A stretch of 64,000 nucleotides of DNA from Enterococcus malodoratus ATCC 43197 (GTDB taxonomy: Bacteria > Bacillota > Bacilli > Lactobacillales > Enterococcaceae). The position numbers were made by a program, and so were the translations under genes. Position 1 is the first letter of the stretch. Each line of letters starts with the position of its first letter. A model generated the notes under the pieces. The model was given only the letters and a program-made list of their open reading frames with translations. It was not told the origin of the DNA and made no database searches. This document shows positions 44,546 to 53,875 of the stretch, in pieces. The DNA is taken from positions 124,001 to 188,000 of the forward strand of contig NZ_KE136481.1 of the NCBI RefSeq assembly GCF_000407185.1. Reading direction: 5' to 3'.

Positions 44546-46427
44546 AATGCGCCGCTTTATAAAGCGGGCAAGTTGTACATTTCGTTTCATCAAGATTGAC
44601 CAGTTCTTTTAATGGCAGCAACATGCGCAAGCCATTTAAAATGACCAAAATGGTGCTTCCTTCATGACCTACAACGCCTAGCGGCAGAGTCAGGAATTGC
44701 AGAAAATTACTCGCGATCAGCAGTACGATCACACATAATGAGAAAACGATATTTTGGCGAACGATTTTCTTCATTTTTTTAGCTAACCGGTGGCTGTACA
44801 TCAGTTTAGTCAAATCATTTTTCATCAAGACCATGTCAGAAACTTCCATTGCGACATCTGTTCCTTCACCCATGGCAATTCCGACACTAGCCGTTGCTAA
44901 AGCAGGAGCATCATTGATGCCGTCACCGACCATGGCATTAACCGTATAGTCTTTTTGCTGCTGCTTCACAAAATCCGTTTTATCGGCAGGAAGACAGCCG
45001 CCATGATACTCATTTAAGTCCAGTTGTTGGGCTACATAACTTGCAGCACCAGCATTATCTCCTGTGAGCATCACCGTCTGAACCTCTTGATCTTGGAAGT
45101 ATGTGATGACTTCTTTCGTATATGGTTTAGGTAAATCCATCAAGGCAAGCAAAGCAATCAGTTCTTGATTCCGACTAAGCACAACCACGGTTTTTCCTTC
45201 TTCGTGCCATTGTTCAATCAATGGGTGCTGCTGTTTCTCAGTAGGCTTTCCAAGCTGCCACGTTTGACCAAGATAGGTTGTTTCTAACCCAAAGCCGGCT
45301 TTTTCCTCTACTTGGAGAGTCAAAGCCTCTTCATCTTTGAAGAAGTTCGTGATCGCAACCGCTAATGGATGCGTAGACTGTCTTTCCATTGAGAAGAACA
45401 GCTGCGGAATGATCGGATCATCAGAAAAAGTCTTATAATCGGTCACGCGCGGTTTTCCTTGGGTCAAGGTTCCGGTTTTATCAAACGAGATTGCCCGAAG
45501 GTCGGCCAGCTTTTCTAGCGTTTTGCCAGATTTGAATAGAATTCCTTTTTTGGCACCGTTGGAAATTGCCGCCAAGGTCGCAGGTGTAGCAGATGCAACT
45601 AAGGCACAAGGGGAGGCAACGACCAATAGAACCATTCCGCGATAAAAGCTTTCAGTAAAGCTCCAGCCCAATAAAAAGTGAGTGAATACGATCATTAGAG
45701 GAACCGCCAGCAATACAATTTTGACATAAACATTTTCGATTTTTTCAATAAAGGTTGCTGTAGCACTTTGTTCATTTTGAGCATTTTCAACTAAACGCAA
45801 AATTTGTGCGAACAATGTATCGTTGCTCGTCTTGGTTACTTCTAAGGTGAATGCCTGTCCCAAATTGATCGTTCCGCCAAATGCTTCATCGTGGATGTCT
45901 TTTTCGACAGGCACTGACTCGCCAGAGATCGCCGACTCATCAATTGAGGACGCCTCCAGCATACGGCCATCGATCGGCACGGCCTTTCCTTTTGGAACAA
46001 AAACCAAATCACCCAATTTTAATTCTTCAACAGGGACGGTAATGTGTTTGCCATCAACGATTTTTAAGGCATCATTTGGTGCTACATTCATTAAAGCGGT
46101 GATTTCTTTTGTGCTTTTGTTGGTTGCATATTCTTCGAGGGCCCCGCTTAAGCAGAAAATAAAGGTCAGCATCGCACCTTCGAACCAATTGCCGATCAAA
46201 CAGGCGCCGATTGCGGCAAGAGCCATTAATAAATCGACGTTTAGTGTGCGATCTTTTAGCAACTCACTAACACCTTCATAGGTTTGTTTCCAACCGCCGC
46301 TAACGATGGCTAAGATGAAAAAGAGGGGATAGGCAGGATGAGAAAAACTCATGAAAACTTTGCCTGCAATTAATAACAATAGACAGAAAAGGGTAGATAG
46401 AAAAGCATTGCGCTCTTTCTTACTCAT
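44544..46427 (-). CDS. pfeT: P1B-4 type metal-exporting ATPase (PfeT/FrvA/ZosA class)
   Basis: The 627-residue pump has no N-terminal metal-binding domain. It shows the E1-E2 TGES-type SAISGESVPVEKD, the membrane motif SPCALVAS, the phosphorylation site DKTGTLTQGKP, GDGINDAPALATASVGIAMG, and HEGST in a late helix. SPC plus HEGST without N-terminal metal domains fits the P1B-4 subgroup, in which PfeT of Bacillus and FrvA of Listeria export ferrous iron (established knowledge). A C-terminal KCTTCPLYKAAH may add a metal site. Cobalt or zinc remain possible. Upstream PerR/Fur-like boxes fit peroxide and iron control. Confidence 0.85.
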   Translation of the reverse strand: MSKKERNAFLSTLFCLLLLIAGKVFMSFSHPAYPLFFILAIVSGGWKQTYEGVSELLKDRTLNVDLLMALAAIGACLIGNWFEGAMLTFIFCLSGALEEYATNKSTKEITALMNVAPNDALKIVDGKHITVPVEELKLGDLVFVPKGKAVPIDGRMLEASSIDESAISGESVPVEKDIHDEAFGGTINLGQAFTLEVTKTSNDTLFAQILRLVENAQNEQSATATFIEKIENVYVKIVLLAVPLMIVFTHFLLGWSFTESFYRGMVLLVVASPCALVASATPATLAAISNGAKKGILFKSGKTLEKLADLRAISFDKTGTLTQGKPRVTDYKTFSDDPIIPQLFFSMERQSTHPLAVAITNFFKDEEALTLQVEEKAGFGLETTYLGQTWQLGKPTEKQQHPLIEQWHEEGKTVVVLSRNQELIALLALMDLPKPYTKEVITYFQDQEVQTVMLTGDNAGAASYVAQQLDLNEYHGGCLPADKTDFVKQQQKDYTVNAMVGDGINDAPALATASVGIAMGEGTDVAMEVSDMVLMKNDLTKLMYSHRLAKKMKKIVRQNIVFSLCVIVLLIASNFLQFLTLPLGVVGHEGSTILVILNGLRMLLPLKELVNLDETKCTTCPLYKAAH

Positions 46428-46751
46428 AACTTTTCCTCCTTTCTCAAGATAAAGATAGTCATTTTTGAACCATAGCTCATGTCAAATCGAGTTTCTTTTG
46501 AAAAAACAAGGCAAAATATCATTGGTTCTCTTTCACCATCATAGTAACATAGAAATCACAGTAAATGATAATGAAATTAGCTAATTGAGAACGAAAGTAA
46601 TTATCAATTAGAACTGAGAATGACTATCATTAGCAGATAACAAAGGAATCGTTGATTTTAAAGCGAACATTAAAGTTATTTCTGTTTATTTGTTAATTAT
46701 AATAATTATCATCAAAATAAAAAGACCTGCAAAAAATGCAGGTCTTACAGT
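46428..46751 (-). promoter_or_regulatory. Promoter and PerR/Fur-like boxes upstream of the P1B-4 ATPase
   Basis: On the minus strand, TTTACT (46560-46565), 16 bases and TATGAT (46538-46543) make a promoter. Upstream are TTATAATAATTATCA (46697-46711), which differs from the PerR box TTATAATNATTATAA at one position, and TGAGAATGACTATCA (46615-46629), which differs from the 7-1-7 Fur box at two. Half-sites lie at 46565-46579 and about 46597-46612. The region has no ORF. PerR versus Fur binding cannot be settled from sequence alone. Confidence 0.55.
46722..46746 (-). terminator. uppP terminator
   Basis: A perfect 10-bp stem (46722-46731 with 46737-46746) is followed on the minus strand by a T-run. 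Confidence 0.85.
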
Positions 46752-47585
46752 TTACATAGCGATCAGCCAGTAACCGATCAGAATAATACCTAAAACGATT
46801 CGATACCAGCCGAAGGCAGTGAAATCATTCCGTTTGATATAGTCTAACAAGAACTTGATAGCAACGATCGAAACAACAAATGCAGTAACCATTCCGACTA
46901 GCAGAACAATAATTTCCGATGCACCAAAGGTATTGCCGTTCATTAGAAATTTAACGATCTTCAATCCGCTGGCACCAAACATGACCGGAATACCAAGGAA
47001 GAATGAAAATTCTGTCGCCACAAAACGTGAGCTGCCGATAATGATTGCACCTAGAATTGTCGCGCCGGAGCGTGAAGTACCTGGAATCAATGAAAGCAGC
47101 TGGAAAGCTCCGACAATCAAAGCGGCCTTGTAAGTAAAGTCATTTAAGTTTGTACATTTCGGTGTCTTAGTTTTGTTATGTCGTTCAACTACGATAAACG
47201 CGATCCCGTAAACGATCAGCATAATCGCGACCGGCAGGAACTTATGGAAGTGAGCCTCCAAAAAATCATCTAAGGGCAAGCCGATTACTGCTGCAGGTAA
47301 ACAAGCAATAATGACCTTGAACCACAACGTCCATGTATCTTGTCTTTCTTTATGCGATTTACTAGGGGCGAAGGGGTTCAGTTTGGTAAAGTACAGAACT
47401 ACTACCGCGAGAATCGCTCCTAATTGAATCACTACATTGAACATTTCAATAAAAGCAGGGCTCATATTTATTTTGATAAATTCATCTGCTAAGATCAAAT
47501 GACCCGTGGATGAAATCGGCAACCACTCGGTGATTCCTTCTACGATCCCAAGAATAATTGCTTTAAAAATATTTGCAATAAGCAT
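46752..47585 (-). CDS. uppP: Undecaprenyl-diphosphatase
   Basis: The 277-residue integral membrane enzyme recycles undecaprenyl pyrophosphate to the monophosphate carrier used for cell wall polymers, and gives some bacitracin tolerance. Motifs are [20 protein letters not shown] near the N-terminus and [17 protein letters not shown]. The ATG has GAAAGGACG upstream. The gene is monocistronic. Confidence 0.95.
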   Translation of the reverse strand: MLIANIFKAIILGIVEGITEWLPISSTGHLILADEFIKINMSPAFIEMFNVVIQLGAILAVVVLYFTKLNPFAPSKSHKERQDTWTLWFKVIIACLPAAVIGLPLDDFLEAHFHKFLPVAIMLIVYGIAFIVVERHNKTKTPKCTNLNDFTYKAALIVGAFQLLSLIPGTSRSGATILGAIIIGSSRFVATEFSFFLGIPVMFGASGLKIVKFLMNGNTFGASEIIVLLVGMVTAFVVSIVAIKFLLDYIKRNDFTAFGWYRIVLGIILIGYWLIAM

Positions 47586-47677
47586 AGTGTACGTCCTTTC
47601 AGGTTAATAACATAAAATAGTATACCGTTTCCCTAATGAAAAGACCATTGAAAAAAGGCTAAACTTTTTTTAAGAAA

Positions 47678-47705
47678 AAAACTGTTGGCAATTACCAACA
47701 GTTTT
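47678..47705 (-). terminator. Terminator of the histidine phosphatase operon
   Basis: An 11-bp stem (47678-47688 with 47695-47705) is followed on the minus strand by a long T-run. Confidence 0.8.
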
Positions 47706-47711
47706 CCAAGC

Positions 47712-48416
47712 TTATTCGTCTGTATGATCTGAAATAGTTTTTCCACGTTCCATGTAGCTGATATCATTAATCGCACGGATCGAGAATTTGCCGTTTTCAT
47801 AACGCAGGCGGTTGATACTGCCATTTAGCAGGTTAGCCCGAACAGGTTGTTTTGAATCAATCAAGCTTAATAAGAAAGCAATCGTTAAGCCATGAGAAAC
47901 GATCAATACGTTTCCGCCGCCGTGTTTTTCTCGGTTTTGTGCAATATCCTCAAAGCCGTTCCAAACACGATCACGCAATTGTGTGTAAGGCTCTGCCCAG
48001 TTAGCAGTGTCTGCACCTTCAACTGCATTTGCGATTTCTTCGAAGCTGACATCCGTTGCGAATAAGTCATCCTCTGTCTTGAAATTCAACACGCGAGGTA
48101 GAACACCCCACATTTCAGCATCATAGGCGCCTTCTAGTGAACCAAAACACCATTCACGGATACGCGGATCTACGTGATAAGGAATATCTTTACCATCGGG
48201 ATGCTCGCCTAAAAGAATGCGCATTGTTTCGATCGCCCGGCCAGAATCGCTTGAATAGGCTTCTTCAAACTTTGTATCCTGTAAACCTAAGCCAACGTAG
48301 TGAATGCCGTCGCGGCCGCTTTTTGTCAGCGGTGTATCACACCAGCCTTGTACTCGAGCCAACGTATTGAACATTGTTTTACCATGTCGAACAATATAAA
48401 GATTTGTTTCTGCCAT
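47712..48416 (-). CDS. Histidine phosphatase family protein (phosphoglycerate mutase-like)
   Basis: The 234-residue protein has the catalytic RHGKTMFN motif, the SDSGRAIETMRI segment and the second His in VSHGLTIAF. These define the branch-1 histidine acid phosphatases; it is not a clear glycolytic phosphoglycerate mutase. The ATG at 48416 is used because GGAGG lies 8 bases upstream. It is 23 bases after the metallo-hydrolase gene and likely in its operon. Substrate unknown. Confidence 0.88.
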   Translation of the reverse strand: MAETNLYIVRHGKTMFNTLARVQGWCDTPLTKSGRDGIHYVGLGLQDTKFEEAYSSDSGRAIETMRILLGEHPDGKDIPYHVDPRIREWCFGSLEGAYDAEMWGVLPRVLNFKTEDDLFATDVSFEEIANAVEGADTANWAEPYTQLRDRVWNGFEDIAQNREKHGGGNVLIVSHGLTIAFLLSLIDSKQPVRANLLNGSINRLRYENGKFSIRAINDISYMERGKTISDHTDE

Positions 48417-48439
48417 ATTTAAAACCTCCAAAAAGTTGA

Positions 48440-49066
48440 TTAATTAAAGAACGGATTTGTATCGACCTCGTGACCGATCGTTGTCGCATCACCATGTCCG
48501 GGATAAGCCGGTAATTCACGAGGAAGAGTGAATAAATAATTTTTGATGCTGTATAACAATTGCTGCATGTCGCCAGTGTAAAGGTCGCTGCGGCCAATAC
48601 TGCCTTTGAATAGGGCGTCACCGACAACTACAAAGTCATCAAATAAAAAGCTGACACTGCCAATGGAATGTCCGGGTGTTGGAATGACTTCAAAGGTCAT
48701 GCCGCCAATCGTGTATTCTTTCATTTCAAACTCATATTCCGCTGGCTGAACGATTAAGTCAGGCATATTATCATGACGTCCCAAACCAGAAAGATTTAAG
48801 ATTGGATCTCCCAACCATTTTTGTTCCAATGGGCTGACATAGACGGGAACGCCGTACTTGTTGCGCAACTGTTCCACAGCCCCAATATGGTCGTAATGAG
48901 TATGGGTCAAGAGAATCGCACGAGGTGTTTTTCCAATGCGTTTGATTTCCTGCACCAATCGATCGCCCTCCGAGCCTGGATCAACGATCAATAAATTTTG
49001 TTCATTATGAATCAAATAGCAATTTTCTTGCGCGATTCCAGTAACAAAACCTTCGATTTGAATCAT
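48440..49066 (-). CDS. MBL-fold hydrolase (glyoxalase II-like)
   Basis: The 208-residue metallo-beta-lactamase-fold protein has the zinc motif THTHYDHIGA, PTPGHSIGSVSFLF and the final GHGDATTIGHE. Residues and length fit small YqgX/GloB-type hydrolases; S-lactoylglutathione or a bacillithiol/other thioester could be the substrate. The start at 49066 follows GGGAGGA by 6 bases and is preferred over the longer frame. A TATAAT on the minus strand (49178-49183) is a likely -10. Confidence 0.87.
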   Translation of the reverse strand: MIQIEGFVTGIAQENCYLIHNEQNLLIVDPGSEGDRLVQEIKRIGKTPRAILLTHTHYDHIGAVEQLRNKYGVPVYVSPLEQKWLGDPILNLSGLGRHDNMPDLIVQPAEYEFEMKEYTIGGMTFEVIPTPGHSIGSVSFLFDDFVVVGDALFKGSIGRSDLYTGDMQQLLYSIKNYLFTLPRELPAYPGHGDATTIGHEVDTNPFFN

Positions 49067-49407
49067 TATTTTCCTCCCTGAAATACTAAAAAGTAATTTT
49101 CTTTGGTTTGATTCACTTTTACTGACCGAACGAAAAATTGCCAGTAAGAAAAACTCAGCATCACAAATTCCTTCTTCATTATACCTTAAAAGTAAAAAAA
49201 TTGTGGCTTCCCTGAACGATTTTGACATATTCACTGAGAAGCCAAATGAATCATGGTTTTGTCTGAATCTTTTAGGTGATAGCTAAAAATTTTTCTCTCT
49301 ATTATATATAGAATAAAACTTGACGAGTGGAAAAAAATCTTCTATGGTGAAACAGCAAAATGATTTTAACAAAGCATTTTGAACGAAACATAGAATGAGG
49401 TGACAAG
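49067..49407. promoter_or_regulatory. Divergent promoter region between the MBL hydrolase and helicase genes
   Basis: On the + strand TTGACG (49320-49325), 17 bases and TATGGT (49343-49348) precede the helicase gene. On the minus strand TATAAT (49178-49183) serves the hydrolase operon. A 7-bp inverted repeat TGGCTTC/GAAGCCA (49203-49209 with 49237-49243) lies between them. No ORF with a ribosome binding site was found here. Confidence 0.5.
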
Positions 49408-51750
49408 ATGGCGGTCAAAAAAATAGCAGTTCGTGAATTGGTAGAATTTATCTTACGAAGCGGCAGTATTGATGAAGGAAAAAACAGTAATCATACACCG
49501 CAAGAAGGCGCTCGTATTCACCGACAGCTGCAAAAAGAGGCCGGTACCGACTATCAGAAAGAAGTTTGGCTGAAGAAGCCGATTGAAATTGCTGAAACTG
49601 CCGTCCAAATCGAAGGGCGAGCAGATGGAATTTATATAGAAGAAGATCAAGTGTTTATCGACGAAATAAAAACATCGGAGACGCCTTTCGAAGAATTGGA
49701 AGCGGGGATCATTGATTTATATTTTTATCAAGCAATGGTTTACGCATACATTTACAGCGAACAGGAAGAATTAACGCAAATTAATACACGTTTGACCTAT
49801 TTTCAAACCACCGAAGAAAAAATCACGCGCCAAATTCGCAGCTTTACTTTTACAGAGCTGACTGAATTCTTCAATGATTTAGTTAAACGTTACGAAAACT
49901 GGCTGATTTTTCAAATGCAATGGCGGGATACTCGAAATGATTCCTTGAAGTCTTTAGACTTTCCTTTTGACACTTACCGTGCGGGACAAAGAGAGTTGGC
50001 GGCGGCAGTTTATAAAACGATCCATGCCCAGCAAAAACTATTTGTCGAAGCGCCGACCGGAACAGGAAAAACTATGTCTACTTTGTTTCCAGCCTTTAAA
50101 GCGATGGGGGAAGAGTTAGGCGAACGTATCTTTTACCTGACTGCTAAAACCATTACCCGACAAGTTGCTGAAGAGACGGTCACAAAGATCACGAAAAAAG
50201 AGGGTCGAGTTAAAAGCGTCACACTGACTGCAAAGGACAAAATCTGTTTCCTGACAGAACGTAATTGTACACCAGAGCACTGTCCCTTCGCGAAAGGTTA
50301 TTATGACAGAGTCAATGATGGGTTATGGGATATGTTGAATAATGCAGACCAATATACTCGACCAGTCATTGAAGAGTATGCTCGAAAACATGAACTCTGT
50401 CCTTTCGAACTTTCACTGGACGTGAGCCGCTTTTCGGATATCGTCATCGGGGATTACAATTACTTGTTTGATCCAACGGTTTATTTGCGGCGATTTTTTG
50501 AAGAAGAAAATAAGACGAATCTAGTGCTGGTCGATGAAGCACACAACTTGGTCAATCGTTCGAAGGAAATGTATTCAGCCAGTATATCACGTGAAAATAT
50601 CGCACAAATGCAAAAGGATTTGGACAAGTCCTTTAAAAAATTGAACAGAGCATTTACAAGAGTGGATAACGAATTTGAATTGATTCATCAAGCCTTGGAT
50701 GGAGAAGCCTACCATCATCAACAAGCAGCTCCAGAAAGCTTGATTAATAGTCTTTTTAAACTACAGGAACAAATCAAGGAGTGGCTGGCAGAAAATCCAG
50801 ATCATCTAGCACAGCAAAAAATGCTGCCTGTTTATTTTGAAATCTTGCGTTTTACCCGAATGAGCGAGTTTTATGATGATCATTACCAAACGACGGTGGA
50901 GCATAAAAGCTATGATTTGATTGTAAAAGAATATTGTATTGATCCTTCTTGGTTCTTAGAACAAACGATGGAGAAGGTCGGCAGCAGCATCTTATTCTCG
51001 GCGAGCTTTTCACCGCTGGATTACTATCAAGAAGTGTTGGGCGGAGGAGAAGAAAGCTTAACTTATCGGCTGCCTAGCCCATTTCCAAATGAAAATCGTT
51101 TAGTTATGGTCGATGCCAGCATTCAGACGACGTACCAGAAGCGGACACAAAGCATACCGAAAATTGCTGCTTCGATTGAACGGTTAGTTAAAAACAAGAC
51201 CGGTAATTATCTCGTCTTCTTTCCATCATTTCAGTATTTGGATCAAGTTGCGGATTATTTTCATGATGTGTTTCCTGAATACGCGATTCAGATTCAAGGT
51301 TCAAAGCTAAATGAGACTGAACGGGAAGAATTCTTAGCCGCCTTCGTCAATCAGCCAGCAAATACTTTGATTGGTTTTTGTGTCTTGGGTGGGATTTTTT
51401 CTGAAGGAATTGATTTAGTCGGGGACCGCCTGATTGGTACAGTTGTTGTTGGAGTGGGATTACCTCAGGTTAATCATGAGCAAGAGTTGATCAAAGAGTA
51501 TTATGATGAGAAACGAAACCAAGGATTTAGTTACGCGTATCAGCTCCCGGGAATGAACAAAGTTATTCAAGCGGCTGGGCGAGTCATTCGAACCATGGAA
51601 GACCGAGGAATTATTTTGCTGCTGGATCAGCGCTATACCAATCCGCATTATCAAAACCTGTTGCCGCCTAACTGGTCCGATCGAAAAGTTGTCTATGGTC
51701 CAGAGGAAGTAGAACGGGCTGCCCAAGCTTTTTGGCAGCAAAACGAATAA
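49408..51750 (+). CDS. XPD/DinG-like DNA helicase with N-terminal PD-(D/E)XK nuclease-like domain
   Basis: The 780-residue protein begins with a nuclease-like segment (about residues 10-170; GRADGIYIEEDQVFIDEIKTS has the D and ExK pattern). The superfamily 2 helicase core follows, with Walker A EAPTGTGKTM (about 218), DEAH box VDEAHN (about 375) and C-terminal motif VIQAAGRVIRT. Between the first motifs are four cysteines (CFLTERNC, CPF and a later CPFE), the arrangement that holds a [4Fe-4S] cluster in XPD and DinG. It likely handles DNA repair or R-loop/branched intermediates; the exact job is unknown. Ribosome binding site is GAGGTGAC. Confidence 0.88.
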   Translation: MAVKKIAVRELVEFILRSGSIDEGKNSNHTPQEGARIHRQLQKEAGTDYQKEVWLKKPIEIAETAVQIEGRADGIYIEEDQVFIDEIKTSETPFEELEAGIIDLYFYQAMVYAYIYSEQEELTQINTRLTYFQTTEEKITRQIRSFTFTELTEFFNDLVKRYENWLIFQMQWRDTRNDSLKSLDFPFDTYRAGQRELAAAVYKTIHAQQKLFVEAPTGTGKTMSTLFPAFKAMGEELGERIFYLTAKTITRQVAEETVTKITKKEGRVKSVTLTAKDKICFLTERNCTPEHCPFAKGYYDRVNDGLWDMLNNADQYTRPVIEEYARKHELCPFELSLDVSRFSDIVIGDYNYLFDPTVYLRRFFEEENKTNLVLVDEAHNLVNRSKEMYSASISRENIAQMQKDLDKSFKKLNRAFTRVDNEFELIHQALDGEAYHHQQAAPESLINSLFKLQEQIKEWLAENPDHLAQQKMLPVYFEILRFTRMSEFYDDHYQTTVEHKSYDLIVKEYCIDPSWFLEQTMEKVGSSILFSASFSPLDYYQEVLGGGEESLTYRLPSPFPNENRLVMVDASIQTTYQKRTQSIPKIAASIERLVKNKTGNYLVFFPSFQYLDQVADYFHDVFPEYAIQIQGSKLNETEREEFLAAFVNQPANTLIGFCVLGGIFSEGIDLVGDRLIGTVVVGVGLPQVNHEQELIKEYYDEKRNQGFSYAYQLPGMNKVIQAAGRVIRTMEDRGIILLLDQRYTNPHYQNLLPPNWSDRKVVYGPEEVERAAQAFWQQNE

Positions 51751-51864
51751 ATAGCATTTGATTATTAATAATGGCAAATAAAAATATCGCATTTAAAATA
51801 TTTGCTTAAAAACAATCCATTAGTCATTAGGGGCAAACCAGCGAGCAGTATTTAATAAGAAACG

Positions 51865-51892
51865 AAAAAGCCGACAACAGTGTCGGCTTTTT
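51865..51892. terminator. Bidirectional terminator between the helicase gene and yajQ
   Basis: A perfect 12-bp stem (51865-51876 with 51881-51892) has an ACAG loop and T/A runs on both sides. Confidence 0.85.
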
Positions 51893-52384
51893 TTAACGAT
51901 AATTCGTAAATTGTACATCAATCGGTAGATCAATATCTTTTACTAAAGTAATAACCTTTTGTAAATCATCGCGATTTTTCCCAGTTACGCGTAACTGATC
52001 TTCTTGAATTTGCGCTTTGACTTTGACTTTGCTGTTTTTAATTGCGGTAGTGATTTTTTTAGCACTTTCCTTATCAATCCCATTAACAAGTTCCGCCGTT
52101 TGCCGAGCATTTCCGCCCAAAGCATGTTCAGAATCAGAAAATTGAATGTTCTTTAAGGGAACACCGCGTTTGATCAGTTTACTGAATAGTACGTCTTTGA
52201 CTTGTTCGACTTTATAATCATCCTCAGCCTTTACTACCAATTGATTTCCTTCAATTTTGATATCAAACAAACTTCCTTTGAAATCAAAGCGATTCTTCAA
52301 CTCTTTCAAGGCGATTTGTACGCCATTTTTAACTTCCTCTTTATTTAATTCTGAAACGATATCAAAGCTTGCATCTTTAGCCAT
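51893..52384 (-). CDS. yajQ: YajQ family nucleotide-binding protein, 5' region separated by an IS
   Basis: The 163-residue protein has the YajQ pattern (AKDASFDIVSELNKEEVKNG, RFDFKGS and the final DLPIDVQFTNYR). Homologues bind nucleotides, including c-di-GMP in some species. The reading frame itself is intact from ATG at 52384. However, an IS256-family element begins at 52385, so the native promoter and the AGGAGGGTGTCT site now lie beyond the IS at about 53729-53750. The bases left before the ATG (CACTCTC) have no ribosome binding site. Expression is probably lost or very low unless a start inside the IS is used. Confidence 0.9.
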   Translation of the reverse strand: MAKDASFDIVSELNKEEVKNGVQIALKELKNRFDFKGSLFDIKIEGNQLVVKAEDDYKVEQVKDVLFSKLIKRGVPLKNIQFSDSEHALGGNARQTAELVNGIDKESAKKITTAIKNSKVKVKAQIQEDQLRVTGKNRDDLQKVITLVKDIDLPIDVQFTNYR

Positions 52385-53720
52385 GAGAGTGTAAAATATT
52401 TTGTGTAAATAGAAAAAAGGAAGTCCCTTCTGTAGAATAGAGTTACCACAACACATTCACAGAAAAGAGGGCTTCCATATGAACGATTTTACTACAGAAA
52501 TTCTAAAGACTCTAGCGAACAAAGGCGATTTGAATGAATTATTCCGTGTCCATTTGGAAAAAGCTGTCAATACGCTTCTCAAAACGGAGTTAACGGCTTT
52601 CCTCGATTACGAAAAGTACGATCGCATTGGTTTTAACACGGGTAATTCTCGTAACGGCTCCTATGACCGTACGGTCAAGACCGAGTACGGGGAACTTCAT
52701 CTCCAGATTCCGCGCGACCGCAACGGCGAGTTCAAGCAACAGACTGTTCCTGCTTATAGACGGACGAATGATACCTTAGAGGAGACCGTCATTCACCTCT
52801 TCCGAAAAGGTATTACCATGTCGGAAATCGCAGACTTGATTGAGAAAATGTATGGGCATCACTACACGCCCCAAACCATGTCCAATATGACTAAATCATT
52901 TACGGAAGAAGTCACTTCATTTAAGGAACGTGAGCTTCATGACCGTTATGCCGCTATTTATATGGACGCAACCTATATCCCTTTAAAGCGGAAAACCGTC
53001 GCCAAGGAAGCCATTCATATCGCAGTTGGCATTCGCCCGGACGGTTCAAAGGAAGTGTTGAGCTATGCGATTGCACCAACTGAATCTATCACGATTTGGG
53101 AAGAGATTTTAATAGACCTCCAGGAACGTGGCGTGAAAAACGTCCTCCTTTTCATCACGGATGGCTTAAAGGGGATGGCAGGGGCCGTGCAGCGGTTCTA
53201 CCCCAAAGCCCGTTTTCAACATTGCTGTGTGCACGTTTCCCGTAATATCAGTCACAAAGTGCGTGTCGATGATCGTAAGGAAGTCTGTGATGATTTTAAA
53301 ATGGTGTATCAAGCGTCATCTAAAAAGGCGGCATTGGAAGCACGTGGTGCTTTTGCGGAAAAATGGAAAACCAGCTATCCAAAAATGGTGGAATCGATCC
53401 TTTCGAACGATTACCTGCTCACTTTCTATGATTTCCCATTAGCCATACGCAAGACTATTTACTCTACGAACTTGATTGAATCCTTTAATAAGCAAATCAA
53501 GAAATACAGCCACCGCAAGGAACAGTTCCAAAATGAAGAGTCGATGGAACGTTTCTTAGTCTCGTCTTTTGATACTCACAACCAAAAATTCCTAGGTCGC
53601 AGTCATAAAGGTTTCCAACAGGCCGAAGGCGAGCTCGAACAAATGCTGAGTCAACCGATGGAGAATTAGAAACAATCTACAGTAGGGAAGAACCATTTAC
53701 ACAAAATTATTGACGCTCCC
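52385..53720 (+). mobile_element. IS256-family insertion sequence (IS905/IS1310-like), intact
   Basis: The 1336-bp element has imperfect 26-bp terminal inverted repeats: the left end GAGAGTGTAAAATATTTTGT and the complement of the right end GGGAGCGTCAATAATTTTGT differ at five positions over 26. It is flanked by an exact 8-bp duplication, TTAGCCAT, at 52377-52384 and 53721-53728. It contains one transposase gene. The intact ends and duplication show a recent insertion. Confidence 0.96.
52479..53669 (+). CDS. IS256-family (Mutator-type) DDE transposase
   Basis: The 396-residue transposase is full length. DDE residues are seen in IYMDATYIPL, LFITDGLKGM and TNLIESFNKQIK, with the C/D-2-H-like FQHCCVHVSRNISHK of the Mutator superfamily. 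It resembles the transposases of IS905 (Lactococcus) and IS1310 (Enterococcus) more than IS256 itself, by recalled sequence. Start ATG with GAGGGCTTCC upstream. No frameshift, so the element may be active. Confidence 0.95.
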   Translation: MNDFTTEILKTLANKGDLNELFRVHLEKAVNTLLKTELTAFLDYEKYDRIGFNTGNSRNGSYDRTVKTEYGELHLQIPRDRNGEFKQQTVPAYRRTNDTLEETVIHLFRKGITMSEIADLIEKMYGHHYTPQTMSNMTKSFTEEVTSFKERELHDRYAAIYMDATYIPLKRKTVAKEAIHIAVGIRPDGSKEVLSYAIAPTESITIWEEILIDLQERGVKNVLLFITDGLKGMAGAVQRFYPKARFQHCCVHVSRNISHKVRVDDRKEVCDDFKMVYQASSKKAALEARGAFAEKWKTSYPKMVESILSNDYLLTFYDFPLAIRKTIYSTNLIESFNKQIKKYSHRKEQFQNEESMERFLVSSFDTHNQKFLGRSHKGFQQAEGELEQMLSQPMEN

Positions 53721-53875
53721 TTAGCCATAGACACCCTCCTAAGTCTTTTCTTATAGTTTATCAAAAATTACTAAGAAAGCTATGATTATTCTCCAATAAG
53801 TGATTGAAAACGATTGATTATTATTGATAGAACCTGTTACTCTATTATAGGTTTGAATTGAAGGAGGAATATCGG

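Noticed and set aside
47633-47824. 63-codon minus-strand ORF overlapping the end of the histidine phosphatase gene
   Set aside because: It covers the terminator and the phosphatase 3' end in another frame; no ribosome binding site.
52385-52456. Longer yajQ start inside the IS (extra 24 codons)
   Set aside because: The added codons are IS terminal sequence; the native start is the ATG at 52384, shown by the intact ribosome binding site on the far side of the IS.
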